Origin: Frankia sp. AgB1.9 | GTDB lineage: Bacteria > Actinomycetota > Actinomycetes > Frankiales > Frankiaceae | Assembly: GCF_016786355.1 (NCBI RefSeq) | Contig: NZ_JADWYX010000013.1 | Span: 52,363 to 116,362, forward strand | Direction of reading: 5' to 3' | Length of the DNA: 64,000 nt | Shown: in pieces, positions 43,771-51,945 of the stretch | How positions within the stretch are numbered: the first letter of the stretch is position 1 | Layout: each line of letters starts with the position of its first letter | Notes under the pieces: model-generated | Databases searched by the model: none | What the model was told of the DNA's origin: nothing | What the model saw: the letters and a program-made list of their open reading frames with translations, nothing else | Made by a program: the position numbers and the translations under genes

Positions 43771-44586
43771 TCAGAGCACCTTGGACAGGAAGGACTTCGT
43801 CCTGTCGTGCCGGGGGTTGACGAGGACCTGGTCGGGCGGCCCGGTCTCGACCACGACGCCGCCGTCCATGAACACGACGGTGTCGGCCGCCTCGCGCGCG
43901 AAGCCCATCTCGTGGGTGACGACGACCATCGTCATGCCCTCCGTGGCGAGCTGCCGCATGATCGCGAGCACCTCGCCGACGAGCTCCGGGTCCAGCGCGG
44001 ACGTGGGCTCGTCGAACAGCATCAGCTTGGGCCGCATCGCGAGCGCCCGGGCGATCGCCACCCGCTGCTGCTGGCCGCCGGACAGCTGGGACGGGTAGGC
44101 CTCACAACGGTGGCCCAGGCCGACCCGGTCCAGCAGGCCGCGGGCGCGTTCCTCGACCTCCGAGCGCTTCTCACGGCGGACCCGCAGCGGCGCCTCCATG
44201 ATGTTCTCAAGCGCCGTCTTGTGGGCGAACAGGTTGAACCGCTGGAAGACCATGCCGATCTCGGCCCGCCGCTTCGAGACCTCGCGCTCGCGCAGCTCGT
44301 GCAGCTTCCCGCCGTGCTCCCGGTAGCCGACCAGGTCGCCGTCGATCCACAGCCGGCCGGCGTCGATCTTCTCCAGGTGGTTCATGCAGCGCAGCACGGT
44401 GGTCTTGCCGGAGCCGGACGGCCCGATCAGGCAGAGCACCTCGCCGGGATCGACCCGCAGACTCACCCCGCGCAGCACGTGGTTGCGCCCGAACGACCGG
44501 TGGACGTCCTCGGCGAGCACCATCGGGGTGATCTCGGCTGTCTTGCTCCCGGCCGTCGTGGTCCCGGCGGTTGTCTGGTCGGTCAT
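43771..44586 (-). CDS. Polar amino-acid ABC transporter ATPase
   Basis: 271 residues, ATG at 44586. Walker [14 protein letters not shown]-loop MVFQRFNLF, signature [15 protein letters not shown], Walker [17 protein letters not shown], switch [20 protein letters not shown]. The GlnQ/HisP subfamily pattern is exact. Last of three genes of an importer; its start overlaps the permease stop by 4 nt. Confidence 0.95.
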   Translation of the reverse strand: MTDQTTAGTTTAGSKTAEITPMVLAEDVHRSFGRNHVLRGVSLRVDPGEVLCLIGPSGSGKTTVLRCMNHLEKIDAGRLWIDGDLVGYREHGGKLHELREREVSKRRAEIGMVFQRFNLFAHKTALENIMEAPLRVRREKRSEVEERARGLLDRVGLGHRCEAYPSQLSGGQQQRVAIARALAMRPKLMLFDEPTSALDPELVGEVLAIMRQLATEGMTMVVVTHEMGFAREAADTVVFMDGGVVVETGPPDQVLVNPRHDRTKSFLSKVL

Positions 44587-45572
44587 GCGATCCCCCCGCT
44601 CCCGTCGCGACTGCCGTACGTCGCGCTGACAAGGGCCGCCTGGCGCCGCGTTGCCGGGTCGTAGCGGCGTTCCAGGAAGTACTGGCCGACGCTGAGCACC
44701 GAGGTCAACGCCAGGTACCAGATGGCGGCCACGATCAGCAGCGGGATCGTCTGGTAGTTGCGCGCATAGATCAGCTGGACCGAGTAGGTCAGCTCGATGA
44801 CCGCGATGACGCTGACCAGCGAGCTGGTCTTGAGCATGGAGATCGTCTCGTTGCCGGTCGGCGGAATGATGACCTTCATCGCCTGCGGCAGCACGATCCG
44901 GCGCATGGTGAGGCCGCGGCCCATCCCGAGCGCCTGCGCGGCCTCGATCTGTCCCTCATCGACCGCCGAGATGCCGGCGCGCACGACCTCGGCCATGTAG
45001 GCGGCCTCGTTCAGCCCGAGGCCGAGGATGCCGGCGACGATCAGCGGTATCAGCTTGTTCGAGTCGGCCGAGGCGAACTCGGGCCCGAACGGGATCCCCA
45101 CCGCGATTCGTGGGTAGAGCGCGCCGATCGTCCCCCAGAAGATCAGCTGAAGGAGCACCGGGGTGCCGCGGAAGAACCACGTGTACACCCACGAGACGCC
45201 GCTCAGCAGCGGGTTCGGCGACTGGCGCATGATCGCGAGCAGGACGCCTCCGACGACGCCGATGAGCATCGCGAAGAAGGTCAGGTAGACGGTCGCCCAC
45301 AGGCCGCGCAGCACCGGCTCGGTGAACAGGTACTTCCAGACGATGTCCCATCGGAACCGGTGGTTGGTGACCAGGCCGTGGACGCCCATGGCGACCAGCA
45401 GCAGGACGACGGCCGCCGTGACCCAGCGACCCGGGTAGCGGACGGGGACCGCCTTGATAGCGGTGGCTGGCGTCGTCGGCGGGGCGCCGTCCGCGGGCGC
45501 GGCGGCTGCCGCCGCGTCGGGGACCGGGGTCCCCGACGCGGCGCCCGTCACGTTGTCAGCTGGTAGCGCCAT
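44583..45572 (-). CDS. Polar amino-acid ABC transporter permease
   Basis: 329 residues. An Ala/Pro-rich N-terminus (about 40) precedes five or more membrane segments. HEQ/GlnP-type features: [37 protein letters not shown], and the EAA loop [23 protein letters not shown]. Overlaps the substrate-binding gene by 17 nt and the ATPase gene by 4 nt, consistent with one unit. Confidence 0.93.
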   Translation of the reverse strand: MALPADNVTGAASGTPVPDAAAAAAPADGAPPTTPATAIKAVPVRYPGRWVTAAVVLLLVAMGVHGLVTNHRFRWDIVWKYLFTEPVLRGLWATVYLTFFAMLIGVVGGVLLAIMRQSPNPLLSGVSWVYTWFFRGTPVLLQLIFWGTIGALYPRIAVGIPFGPEFASADSNKLIPLIVAGILGLGLNEAAYMAEVVRAGISAVDEGQIEAAQALGMGRGLTMRRIVLPQAMKVIIPPTGNETISMLKTSSLVSVIAVIELTYSVQLIYARNYQTIPLLIVAAIWYLALTSVLSVGQYFLERRYDPATRRQAALVSATYGSRDGSGGIA

Positions 45573-46491
45573 TGATCTGCGGGCTGGTGATGGCCCCGTC
45601 CTCGACGCCCCACTTGGTGAGGATCTGCTTGTAGGTGCCGTCGGCGATGAGCGACTTCAGCGCCGTCAGCAGCGGCTGGGCCAGGCCCGAGTTCTTCGGG
45701 ACCGCGATGCCGTAGGGCGCGGTGCCGTATGGGGTGCCGACCAGCTTCAGCTTGCCGTCGGAGAGCTTCACCTGGTAGTCGGCGACCGGGGAGTCGGCCA
45801 TCGAGACCTGCGCGCGGCCGGAGGTCAGCGCGAGGTTGGCGCCGTTCTGGTCCGGGAACTGGCTGACGGTCACGCCCGGCTTGCCGGCGGTCTTGCAGGT
45901 GCCGTCCTGCGCGGTGGCGTCGTCGGCCTGGGTGGTGCCCTTCTCGACGGCGACCGTCAGGCCGCACAGGTCGTCGAGGGTCTTCACGGCCGCCGGCTTG
46001 TCGGCGCTGGTGAAGAACGAGGTGCCGGCCGAGAAGTAGGTGACGAAGTCGACCTTGGCCTCGCGCTCCTTGGTGTCGGTGAACGACGAGATGCCGATGT
46101 TGTACTTGCCGGCGTCGAGGGCCGGGATGATGTCGTCGAAGCCGACGTTCTTGACGTCGACCTTGGTGCCGAGCGCGGTACCGAGCGCCTTGATCAGGTC
46201 CGCGTCCATGCCGACGACGGTCTTGCCGTCGGTGTCGAAGAACTCGTTCGGCGCGTATGAGGCGTCCGCGGCGGCGGTGAGCGTCTTGCCGGCGAGCGCG
46301 GCCGGCAGCGTGGCCACGGCCGAGACGGCCGCACTCGGCGTGCTGGCGGCCGAGGAGCCCCCGCTGCTGCCGCCACAGGCGGCCAGCGCGGCCGCCAGGC
46401 TCACCACAGCGGTCGCGGCGAGCGTCCTGCGCACGGCGCGACGGCCGACGGCCAGGCCGCCGTCCAGGCTCCGGTGTTCTCGACTGCGCAT
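45556..46491 (-). CDS. Amino-acid-binding lipoprotein of the ABC importer
   Basis: 311 residues, ATG at 46491. Signal peptide with lipobox LAACGG, then a family-3 periplasmic-binding domain: LTAAADASYAPNEFFD, VVGMDADLIKALG, FDDIIPALDAGKYNIGIS. Captures a polar amino acid at the cell surface for the permease/ATPase encoded downstream. The SBP-3 fold is firm; the ligand is unknown. Confidence 0.94.
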   Translation of the reverse strand: MRSREHRSLDGGLAVGRRAVRRTLAATAVVSLAAALAACGGSSGGSSAASTPSAAVSAVATLPAALAGKTLTAAADASYAPNEFFDTDGKTVVGMDADLIKALGTALGTKVDVKNVGFDDIIPALDAGKYNIGISSFTDTKEREAKVDFVTYFSAGTSFFTSADKPAAVKTLDDLCGLTVAVEKGTTQADDATAQDGTCKTAGKPGVTVSQFPDQNGANLALTSGRAQVSMADSPVADYQVKLSDGKLKLVGTPYGTAPYGIAVPKNSGLAQPLLTALKSLIADGTYKQILTKWGVEDGAITSPQINGATS

Positions 46492-47209
46492 GCCGATCCT
46501 CTCCAGATTTCAACCGATACCCGACGGACGGCCCCGCCGCGCCGGTCCAGACGGGCCGTCCGTGGCGGGGCGGCTCGCGGACCGTGAGGTCCCCGGCTGC
46601 CGGCCGGGTCGTTCGGCTGGCTCGGTTGGCGCTCGGCTCGCGCCCTCCCCGTCCAGGCGTGCGGACCGCGCTCGCGCGGTCCTGCCAGGCCGTTTCTGGG
46701 TCGGGCAGGCGACAACGGCGGCGCACGTCCTGGGCAATCACCCAAGCCTGGTGGCGTGTCAGTAGTGCTACAGGGATGCTTCGTTCACGTTTCAAGACAT
46801 TTCTCTTGCATGTCGTTGAGGTAAGCGTCCGCTGCGATCGGGCGATCGAAGCTGCCGGGCCGGTCGCCAAGGAAGGCCCACGACGTGCAATATTTGAACG
46901 GTGCCCCGGGCGACCCCCGGTTCCACCCCCGCCTCCTCACGCCGGAGGCGGCGGCTCCCGCTGCTCGCCGACCATCGGTCGGCTCCCCGGAAGCCGCGAT
47001 GTCCGTCCGGAGGGATGCCGCCGGAACCCCGGAGTCGGGCCCAGCCCGACCACGCTGGGCGACCCCCGGAATGACCGCACGAGCATCCGCCTTGACAGCC
47101 GATGGGCGAGCTCAGCACTTCCTGGACCTCCACCAGCAGTAGCCCCGACGCCGCGCCGAGCACGAGAACCACGCCAGGCGACAGGGCGCCCGTAAACAGG
47201 AGCACTTCC
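46492..47209. other. About 700-nt intergenic region
   Basis: Divergent promoter region of the amino-acid importer and malic-enzyme genes. An in-frame ATG at 47102 would extend the malic enzyme, but no family residues lie there. I found no gene or RNA I can support. Confidence 0.5.
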
Positions 47210-48460
47210 GTGACAGCGACCGCAGACCACCAGACTCTCGACCAGATCTCCTCGTCCGTCGCCGGCAGCCCCGCGACCGGCGGCCCCGCCGTCAGCCCTC
47301 GGGTGTCCGACGACGACCCGGTCTTCACGCTGCACCGCGGCGGCAAGATCGCTCTTGAGGTGACCTCCCCGCTGGAGAATGCCGACGACCTCTCGATGGC
47401 CTACACCCCCGGAGTCGCCCGGGTGTGCCTGGCGATCGAGGAGACGCCGGCGCTGGCGGAGGACTACACCTGGCGCGGCAACGTGGTCGCCGTCGTCACG
47501 GACGGGACCGCCGTGCTCGGGCTCGGCGACATCGGCCCGGCAGCCTCCCTGCCCGTCATGGAGGGCAAGGCCGCGCTGTTCAAGCACTTCGCCGGTGTCG
47601 ACTCGGTGCCGATCGCCCTGAGCACCAAGGACGTCGACGAGATCGTCAACACGGTCGTCGCGATCGCCCCGAGCTTCGGCGGGATCAACCTGGAGGACAT
47701 CTCCGCGCCGCGCTGCTTCGAGGTCGAGCGCCGCCTGCAGGAGCTCCTGGACATCCCGGTCTTCCACGACGACCAGCACGGCACCGCGATCGTCGCGCTC
47801 GCCGCGCTGGAGAACGCGGCCCGGCTGACCGGACGGCGCCTCGAGGACCTGCGCGCCGTCGTCTCCGGCGCGGGCGCCTCCGGCATCGCCGTGACGAAGA
47901 TCATTCTCGCGGCCGGCATCGGCGACATCGCCGTCGGCGACCGCAAAGGCATGATCCACTCTGGCCGGACCGACCTGACCCCGGTCAAGGCCGAGATCGC
48001 CGCCCTGACCAACAAGGCGGGGCTGGCCGGCTCGATCGAGGCGGCGCTCGCCGGGGCGGACGTCTTCATCGGGCTGTCCTCGGGCACGGTGTCCGAGGAG
48101 GCGGTCGCGACCATGGCGCCGAACTCGATCATCTTCGCGATGGCCAACCCCGACCCGGAGGTCCACCCCGAGGTGGCCCACCGGTACGCGGCCGTCGTCG
48201 CCACCGGGCGCAGCGACTTCCCGAACCAGATCAACAACGTGCTCGCCTTCCCCGGCGTCTTCCGCGGGGCACTCGACGTGCGGGCGAGCCGGGTGACCGA
48301 GGGCATGAAGCTCGCGGCGGCCCGGGCGCTGGCCGACGTGATCGCGGACGAGCTCGCGCCGGACCACATCATCCCGAGCCCGTTCGACCGCCGGGTCGCC
48401 CCGGCCGTCGCGGCCGCGGTCGCCGCCGCCGCGAAGGCCGACGGAGTCGCCCGCCGGTAG
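47210..48460 (+). CDS. NAD(P)-dependent malic enzyme
   Basis: 416 residues from GTG 47210 (AACAGGAGCACTTCC upstream). Short bacterial malic enzyme: the N-terminal [19 protein letters not shown], then [39 protein letters not shown], and the metal-site [18 protein letters not shown] and [14 protein letters not shown]. The nucleotide loop is [20 protein letters not shown]. Converts malate to pyruvate plus CO2, feeding gluconeogenesis or NAD(P)H supply. Confidence 0.93.
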   Translation: MTATADHQTLDQISSSVAGSPATGGPAVSPRVSDDDPVFTLHRGGKIALEVTSPLENADDLSMAYTPGVARVCLAIEETPALAEDYTWRGNVVAVVTDGTAVLGLGDIGPAASLPVMEGKAALFKHFAGVDSVPIALSTKDVDEIVNTVVAIAPSFGGINLEDISAPRCFEVERRLQELLDIPVFHDDQHGTAIVALAALENAARLTGRRLEDLRAVVSGAGASGIAVTKIILAAGIGDIAVGDRKGMIHSGRTDLTPVKAEIAALTNKAGLAGSIEAALAGADVFIGLSSGTVSEEAVATMAPNSIIFAMANPDPEVHPEVAHRYAAVVATGRSDFPNQINNVLAFPGVFRGALDVRASRVTEGMKLAAARALADVIADELAPDHIIPSPFDRRVAPAVAAAVAAAAKADGVARR

Positions 48461-48622
48461 GGCGGAGCGGCCAGAACGGGCGCGGAGCGCCCGCTGGCGG
48501 CTCCGCCGGCTCGGCGCTTCGCGCCTCCCCAGCGTGATTCGGGGATCTGCGAAGTGCCGGGGTGGACGCTGGTCCAGGGTCGGGACCTTGGCCGGGTTCG
48601 GCTAGGCGATGTGAGTGACGCG

Positions 48623-48666
48623 CGATGCCCGGCTCCCTCAGAGGGAGCCGGGCATCGGCGGTTTTT
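48623..48666 (+). terminator. Intrinsic terminator downstream of malic enzyme
   Basis: A 16-bp perfect stem (48623-48638 with 48642-48657, CAG loop) is followed by GCGGTTTTTC. It lies about 160 nt after the malic-enzyme stop and just before the 3' end of a convergent small gene. Confidence 0.85.
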
Positions 48667-48676
48667 CGGGGGCGGC

Positions 48677-48991
48677 TCAGAGCCGGCCGCAGGCGCTGCA
48701 GGGGGCCTTCGCGGCTACGTCCTCGACCAGGCGCAGCGCGCCGCAGCCGGCGTAGGAGCAGGCGACGAAGTCGCCGTGCGGGACGACGAACACGGGCAGG
48801 CCGTCGTCGGAGAAGATCCGTGGCTCGGGCGTGGGCGCGTCGGCGGGTTCCCGGCGTCGCCAGCGGGGGCGGCGCGCGTGCCGGCCAGCAGGCACCGGGG
48901 GTGCCGTCGCGGGGCCGGTCGCGGGCGGTACCGCCCTGGCGGCGGACAGTCCGGTCGGGGGCGACGTCGGTTCAGGAGCCACCACGGTCAA
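48677..48991 (-). CDS. Small protein with C-terminal zinc-ribbon-like motif
   Basis: Up to 104 residues; the first start is TTG 48991, and the GTG codons at 48985 and 48982 are likelier. The first half is Pro/Ala/Arg-rich and disordered. The second half has FVVPHGDFVACSYAGCGALRL and ends APCSACGRL: two Cys pairs as in small zinc ribbons. Function unknown. Confidence 0.6.
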   Translation of the reverse strand: MTVVAPEPTSPPTGLSAARAVPPATGPATAPPVPAGRHARRPRWRRREPADAPTPEPRIFSDDGLPVFVVPHGDFVACSYAGCGALRLVEDVAAKAPCSACGRL

Positions 48992-49209
48992 GAGTCCAGC
49001 ACATCCGGCGCCGGGCCGCGACCGGCGCCCCCCGGGAAGCCACGGGGCGCAGTGGCCGTACCGTGGGCGCGCCGCGGGGCCGTCCGCCTCGGACTGTGGT
49101 CCAGGCCGGCCCGAGACCTCCCGACTCCTGGCATCCGGCCGGAGGTGGCGCGTCTGGGCCGCGAGCGCTGAGGTGGCGCCGGTAGGGCGTCGGCCATAGG
49201 GTTTTGTCC

Positions 49210-50184
49210 GTGCTTGCCGCCGCCGTAGTGTCCATCAACCCCGACGACCCGCTGGCCGGCCTGGCCGTGGGGGAGCAGCCGGAACCGGCCGCCCGGGAGG
49301 ACTGGACGACGGTCTCGGTCCGGGCCGCGGCCCTCAACCACCATGACCTGTTCAGCCTGCGCGGGGTGGGCCTGCCGGCCGAGCGGCTGCCGATGATTCT
49401 CGGCTGCGACGCCGCGGGCGTCACCGCGGACGGGACCGAGGTCATCCTGCACGCCGTGATCGGCGACCCGGCCGCCGGCGGCGGCGACGAGACGCTGGAC
49501 CCGAAGCGGTCCCTGCTCTCGGAGCTGCACCCCGGCACGCTCGCCGAGCAGGTCGCCGTCCCGAACCGCAACCTGGTGCCCAAGCCCGCGTCGCTGTCCT
49601 GGGAGGAGGCGGCCTGCCTGCCGACGGCCTGGCTGACCGCCTACCGGATGATCTTCACCAAGGCCGGCCTGCCCGCCGACGGCGGCGGCAAGGTGCTCAT
49701 CCAGGGTGCCGGCGGCGGCGTGGCCACCGCCGCGATCCTGCTGGCCAAGGCGGCCGGTCACACCGTCTTCGTCACCTCCCGTGACGAGGCCAAGCGCAAG
49801 CGCGCTCTCGACCTCGGCGCCGACGCCGCCCTCGAGACCGGTGCCCGGGTGCCGGCCCGCGTCGACGCCGTCATCGAGACGGTCGGTGCCGCCACCTGGG
49901 GTCACTCGCTGAAGTCGCTGCGTCCCGGCGGCACGGTCGTCTGCTCGGGCGCGACCAGCGGCCCGAACCCGCCGGCCGACCTCACCCGGATCTTCTTCCT
50001 GCAGCTCAACGTGCTGGGCTCGACGATGGGCACCCGCGACGAGCTGGCCGCCCTGGTCGCGTTCCTCGACCGCACCGGCGTCCGCCCGCTGATCGACGAC
50101 GTCCGCCCGCTCGCCGACGCCCGGACGTCCTTCGAGCGCATCTCCCAGGGCGAGCTCTACGGCAAGCTCGTCCTCACGGTCTGA
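49210..50184 (+). CDS. QOR-type MDR oxidoreductase
   Basis: 324 residues from GTG 49210 (a TTG two codons earlier is possible). Zinc-free MDR pattern: VRAAALNHHDLFSLRG, MILGCDAAGV, a cofactor loop IQGAGGGVATAAILLAKAAG, and LRPGGTVVCSGATSG. Reduces a quinone or enone with NAD(P)H. Paralogous in type, not closely, to the 29223-30149 gene. It ends 30 nt before the convergent PIN toxin gene. Confidence 0.9.
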   Translation: MLAAAVVSINPDDPLAGLAVGEQPEPAAREDWTTVSVRAAALNHHDLFSLRGVGLPAERLPMILGCDAAGVTADGTEVILHAVIGDPAAGGGDETLDPKRSLLSELHPGTLAEQVAVPNRNLVPKPASLSWEEAACLPTAWLTAYRMIFTKAGLPADGGGKVLIQGAGGGVATAAILLAKAAGHTVFVTSRDEAKRKRALDLGADAALETGARVPARVDAVIETVGAATWGHSLKSLRPGGTVVCSGATSGPNPPADLTRIFFLQLNVLGSTMGTRDELAALVAFLDRTGVRPLIDDVRPLADARTSFERISQGELYGKLVLTV

Positions 50185-50214
50185 GCACCGGCGGCCGGAG
50201 CAGGAACTCGGCTG

Positions 50215-50652
50215 TCAGACGGCTGCCACCCGGATGCGTGAGTCGTCGCCGGCAAGAGCGCTGATGTCGCCGGGGTCGCTGGTCATGATGACCACTGGGC
50301 TTGTACCGGCGACCCGCCTCGCTGTCGCGACAACCATGGCGTCGACGGTCGTGCCGCCATCGGCGAGCAGTACGCCCGCCTCCCGCGCGAGCGACTCGTC
50401 GAGCGGATGGACGTCGCCGACGGACTTCAGCACTCGGTTCACGGCCGCGTCCCGCCGCTGATCGCCGCGAATCAGCTCGGTGATCACCGGTGCGGGCACC
50501 CAGACCTGGGATTGTTCGCGCAGCGCGGCGGCGAGCATCGTCCGCGCTGTCTTGTCGAGTCGAGACAGAGCGATGACCGCTCCGGTGTCGAGGACGAAGG
50601 GAACCCCGAGCGGAGCGGCGGGTGGCCGTCGTCTCGTTACGGGCGGAACCAC
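50215..50652 (-). CDS. PIN-domain toxin, VapC-type
   Basis: 145 residues, GTG at 50652. PIN fold: FVLDTGAVIALSRLD carries the first acidic site, VITELIRG the second, and TTVDAMVVATARRVA the third, as in VapC RNases. The start overlaps the 3' end of the antitoxin-like gene by 16 nt. A toxin cleaving tRNA or rRNA is expected; the target is unknown. Confidence 0.85.
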   Translation of the reverse strand: MVPPVTRRRPPAAPLGVPFVLDTGAVIALSRLDKTARTMLAAALREQSQVWVPAPVITELIRGDQRRDAAVNRVLKSVGDVHPLDESLAREAGVLLADGGTTVDAMVVATARRVAGTSPVVIMTSDPGDISALAGDDSRIRVAAV

Positions 50653-50855
50653 CGGCGCGCCTCCTCGACGTCCTCATCCGGCACCGGGCCGCCCTCGTCG
50701 TCGGCCGCAGCGAGGAACTCCGCGAGGCGGTCATGCTGGAGCCGCTGGCGCAGGGCCGCGTTGACGTAAGCGGAGAACTCTCTTGGTCCGACCCGCTCCC
50801 GAGCCTCTCGGACCAGGTCCGAGTCGAGCGTGAGCGACACCTTGGTCACGGCCAC
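50637..50855 (-). CDS. Ribbon-helix-helix antitoxin, VapB-type
   Basis: 72 residues, GTG at 50855. The N-terminal KVSLTLDSDLVREARERVG is the ribbon-helix-helix strand and first helix, with FSAYVNAALRQRL the second. The C-terminal half (acidic, EEARRWFRP) would contact the toxin. Overlap with the PIN gene supports a toxin-antitoxin pair. The palindrome GTATCGATAC at 50953-50962 may be an operator. Confidence 0.82.
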   Translation of the reverse strand: MAVTKVSLTLDSDLVREARERVGPREFSAYVNAALRQRLQHDRLAEFLAAADDEGGPVPDEDVEEARRWFRP

Positions 50856-50952
50856 GCTCCAATCCTACTTCAAAGGCGATAGCGGGCGACCCTGATCGCT
50901 GCATCGGTCCCGACTTGGGGCCGTGATGGGTCGGAAACTGATGGGTACGACA

Positions 50953-50962
50953 GTATCGATAC
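50953..50962. promoter_or_regulatory. 10-bp palindrome upstream of the VapBC pair
   Basis: GTATCGATAC lies in the spacer between two toxin-antitoxin pairs, about 98 nt upstream of the antitoxin start. It could be an autoregulation site. Confidence 0.3.
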
Positions 50963-51026
50963 CGCGCAAACCGGTCAAGCGATCCCGGAGGCAGGCGCGT
51001 GCTGTCTGCCGTCTGCGGCCTTGCGG

Positions 51027-51296
51027 TCACGTCTCCAGTCGGACGAACTGGATGCTTATGATCTCCTGGCCCTCGTGCTGCGTAACGGTGTACCAAATTG
51101 TCACGCCGTCCGATGGCAGACGAAGTTCGTAGGAGCCCGGCAAAGGCTCATCATGGGGAAACGGGTCCGCGAGCGTCGGGACGGGCTCCTCCAACAGGTG
51201 GAAGACTGTCCGCTGAACTACCCGCCGGGATGGCTGCGGGAGAGCTTCGATGTCCTGCCATGATGATCCTGGAAAGCGTACGAGGCGATCACTCAC
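51027..51296 (-). CDS. RelE/ParE-like toxin
   Basis: 89 residues, GTG at 51296. Small basic/helical N-terminal half (PQPSRRVVQRTVFHLLEEP) then a strand-rich end, YELRLPSDGVTIWYTVTQ...IISIQFVRLET, as in RelE-fold toxins. The start overlaps the upstream antitoxin-like gene by 8 nt. The toxin assignment rests on fold-like pattern, size and pairing. Confidence 0.72.
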   Translation of the reverse strand: MSDRLVRFPGSSWQDIEALPQPSRRVVQRTVFHLLEEPVPTLADPFPHDEPLPGSYELRLPSDGVTIWYTVTQHEGQEIISIQFVRLET

Positions 51297-51486
51297 TGAT
51301 ACCCCACGCTTCAGCTAGCTCATCGCGGGAGAAGGTGGGTGCATCGTCGCGTGGCCCGCGATCGGCCATGATCCGGGCCCTGGCAATGGATCGCCCAACT
51401 TCAAGCCGCAGCCGCCTCACTTCGGCTTTCAGAGATTCCAGCTCTGCTCGAGGGATGCTCACCATCTCGGATGCGTCGACGCTCAT
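51289..51486 (-). CDS. Putative antitoxin
   Basis: 65 residues, ATG at 51486. The first half is a coiled-coil-like helix (IPRAELESLKAEVRRLRLEV), and the end (FSRDELAEAWGISE) is acidic. No DNA-binding motif is clear. Its 8-nt overlap with the RelE-like gene is the main reason to call it an antitoxin. Confidence 0.6.
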   Translation of the reverse strand: MSVDASEMVSIPRAELESLKAEVRRLRLEVGRSIARARIMADRGPRDDAPTFSRDELAEAWGISE

Positions 51487-51539
51487 GTGCGGCTCCTCGG
51501 CTCGGCATCTACCAGTCTAGCCAGCTTGTAGATCATGAG

Positions 51540-51719
51540 TCAGAGGTCGGGGTCGTCGTCGGGGCGGGCGAGCCAGGTGGCGAGGGACTCGATCACGGAC
51601 TCGTGCTCGGGGTGCAGGTCGACGAAGGTGCGCAGCGAGTCAGCGAGCCATTCGAGGGTGACGGTCTCCTCGCCGCGCCGGGCGGCCAGTTCCTCGATGC
51701 CCCGGTCAGTGAAGTACAT
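51540..51719 (-). CDS. DUF6104-family small protein
   Basis: 59 residues from ATG 51719; a longer in-frame reading lacks any ribosome site and is ruled out. The whole sequence, MYFTDRGIEELAARRGEE ... VTLEWLADSLRTFVDLHPE, is typical of the small actinobacterial DUF6104 family. Function unknown. It lies downstream of kgd. Confidence 0.82.
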   Translation of the reverse strand: MYFTDRGIEELAARRGEETVTLEWLADSLRTFVDLHPEHESVIESLATWLARPDDDPDL

Positions 51720-51760
51720 CTGCGTCGCTCCCTGCCGGATCGCCGTCTGCGGGGGGTTGC

Positions 51761-51839
51761 CTTGATCGCCGTTTTGGCCCTCGCGTGGTCGCAAACGAGT
51801 CGCCGGAGCAACCACCAGAGGGCCAAAACGGCGATCAAG
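51761..51839. repeat. Palindromic dispersed repeat, copy 2
   Basis: 22-bp perfect arms (51761-51782 and 51818-51839, CTTGATCGCCGTTTTGGCCCTC) with a 35-nt centre containing GTGGT/ACCAC. Homologous to copy 1 at 24474-24548 in both arms; the centres differ. It lies between kgd and the small DUF6104 gene. Confidence 0.85.
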
Positions 51840-51910
51840 AAGCTGCGTAGATGGCTAGAAGGGTCTTCAGCGCTCGACTAGGGGGAGCGCCAGCGGGCGG
51901 CCGGGCCGGC

Positions 51911-51939
51911 CGGCCGGAGGCGGTTGACGCCCCCGGCCG
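51911..51939 (-). terminator. Hairpin just past the kgd stop codon
   Basis: CGGCCGG-A-GGCG paired with CGCC-C-CCGGCCG, one mismatch, 5-nt loop, 6 nt beyond the kgd stop. No T-tract on the minus strand, so strength is uncertain. Confidence 0.35.
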
Positions 51940-51945
51940 ATCGCC

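Noticed and set aside
48478..48492. GGGCGC-GGA-GCGCCC hairpin after the malic enzyme
   Set aside because: Short, with no T-tract, and upstream of a much better terminator at 48623-48666.
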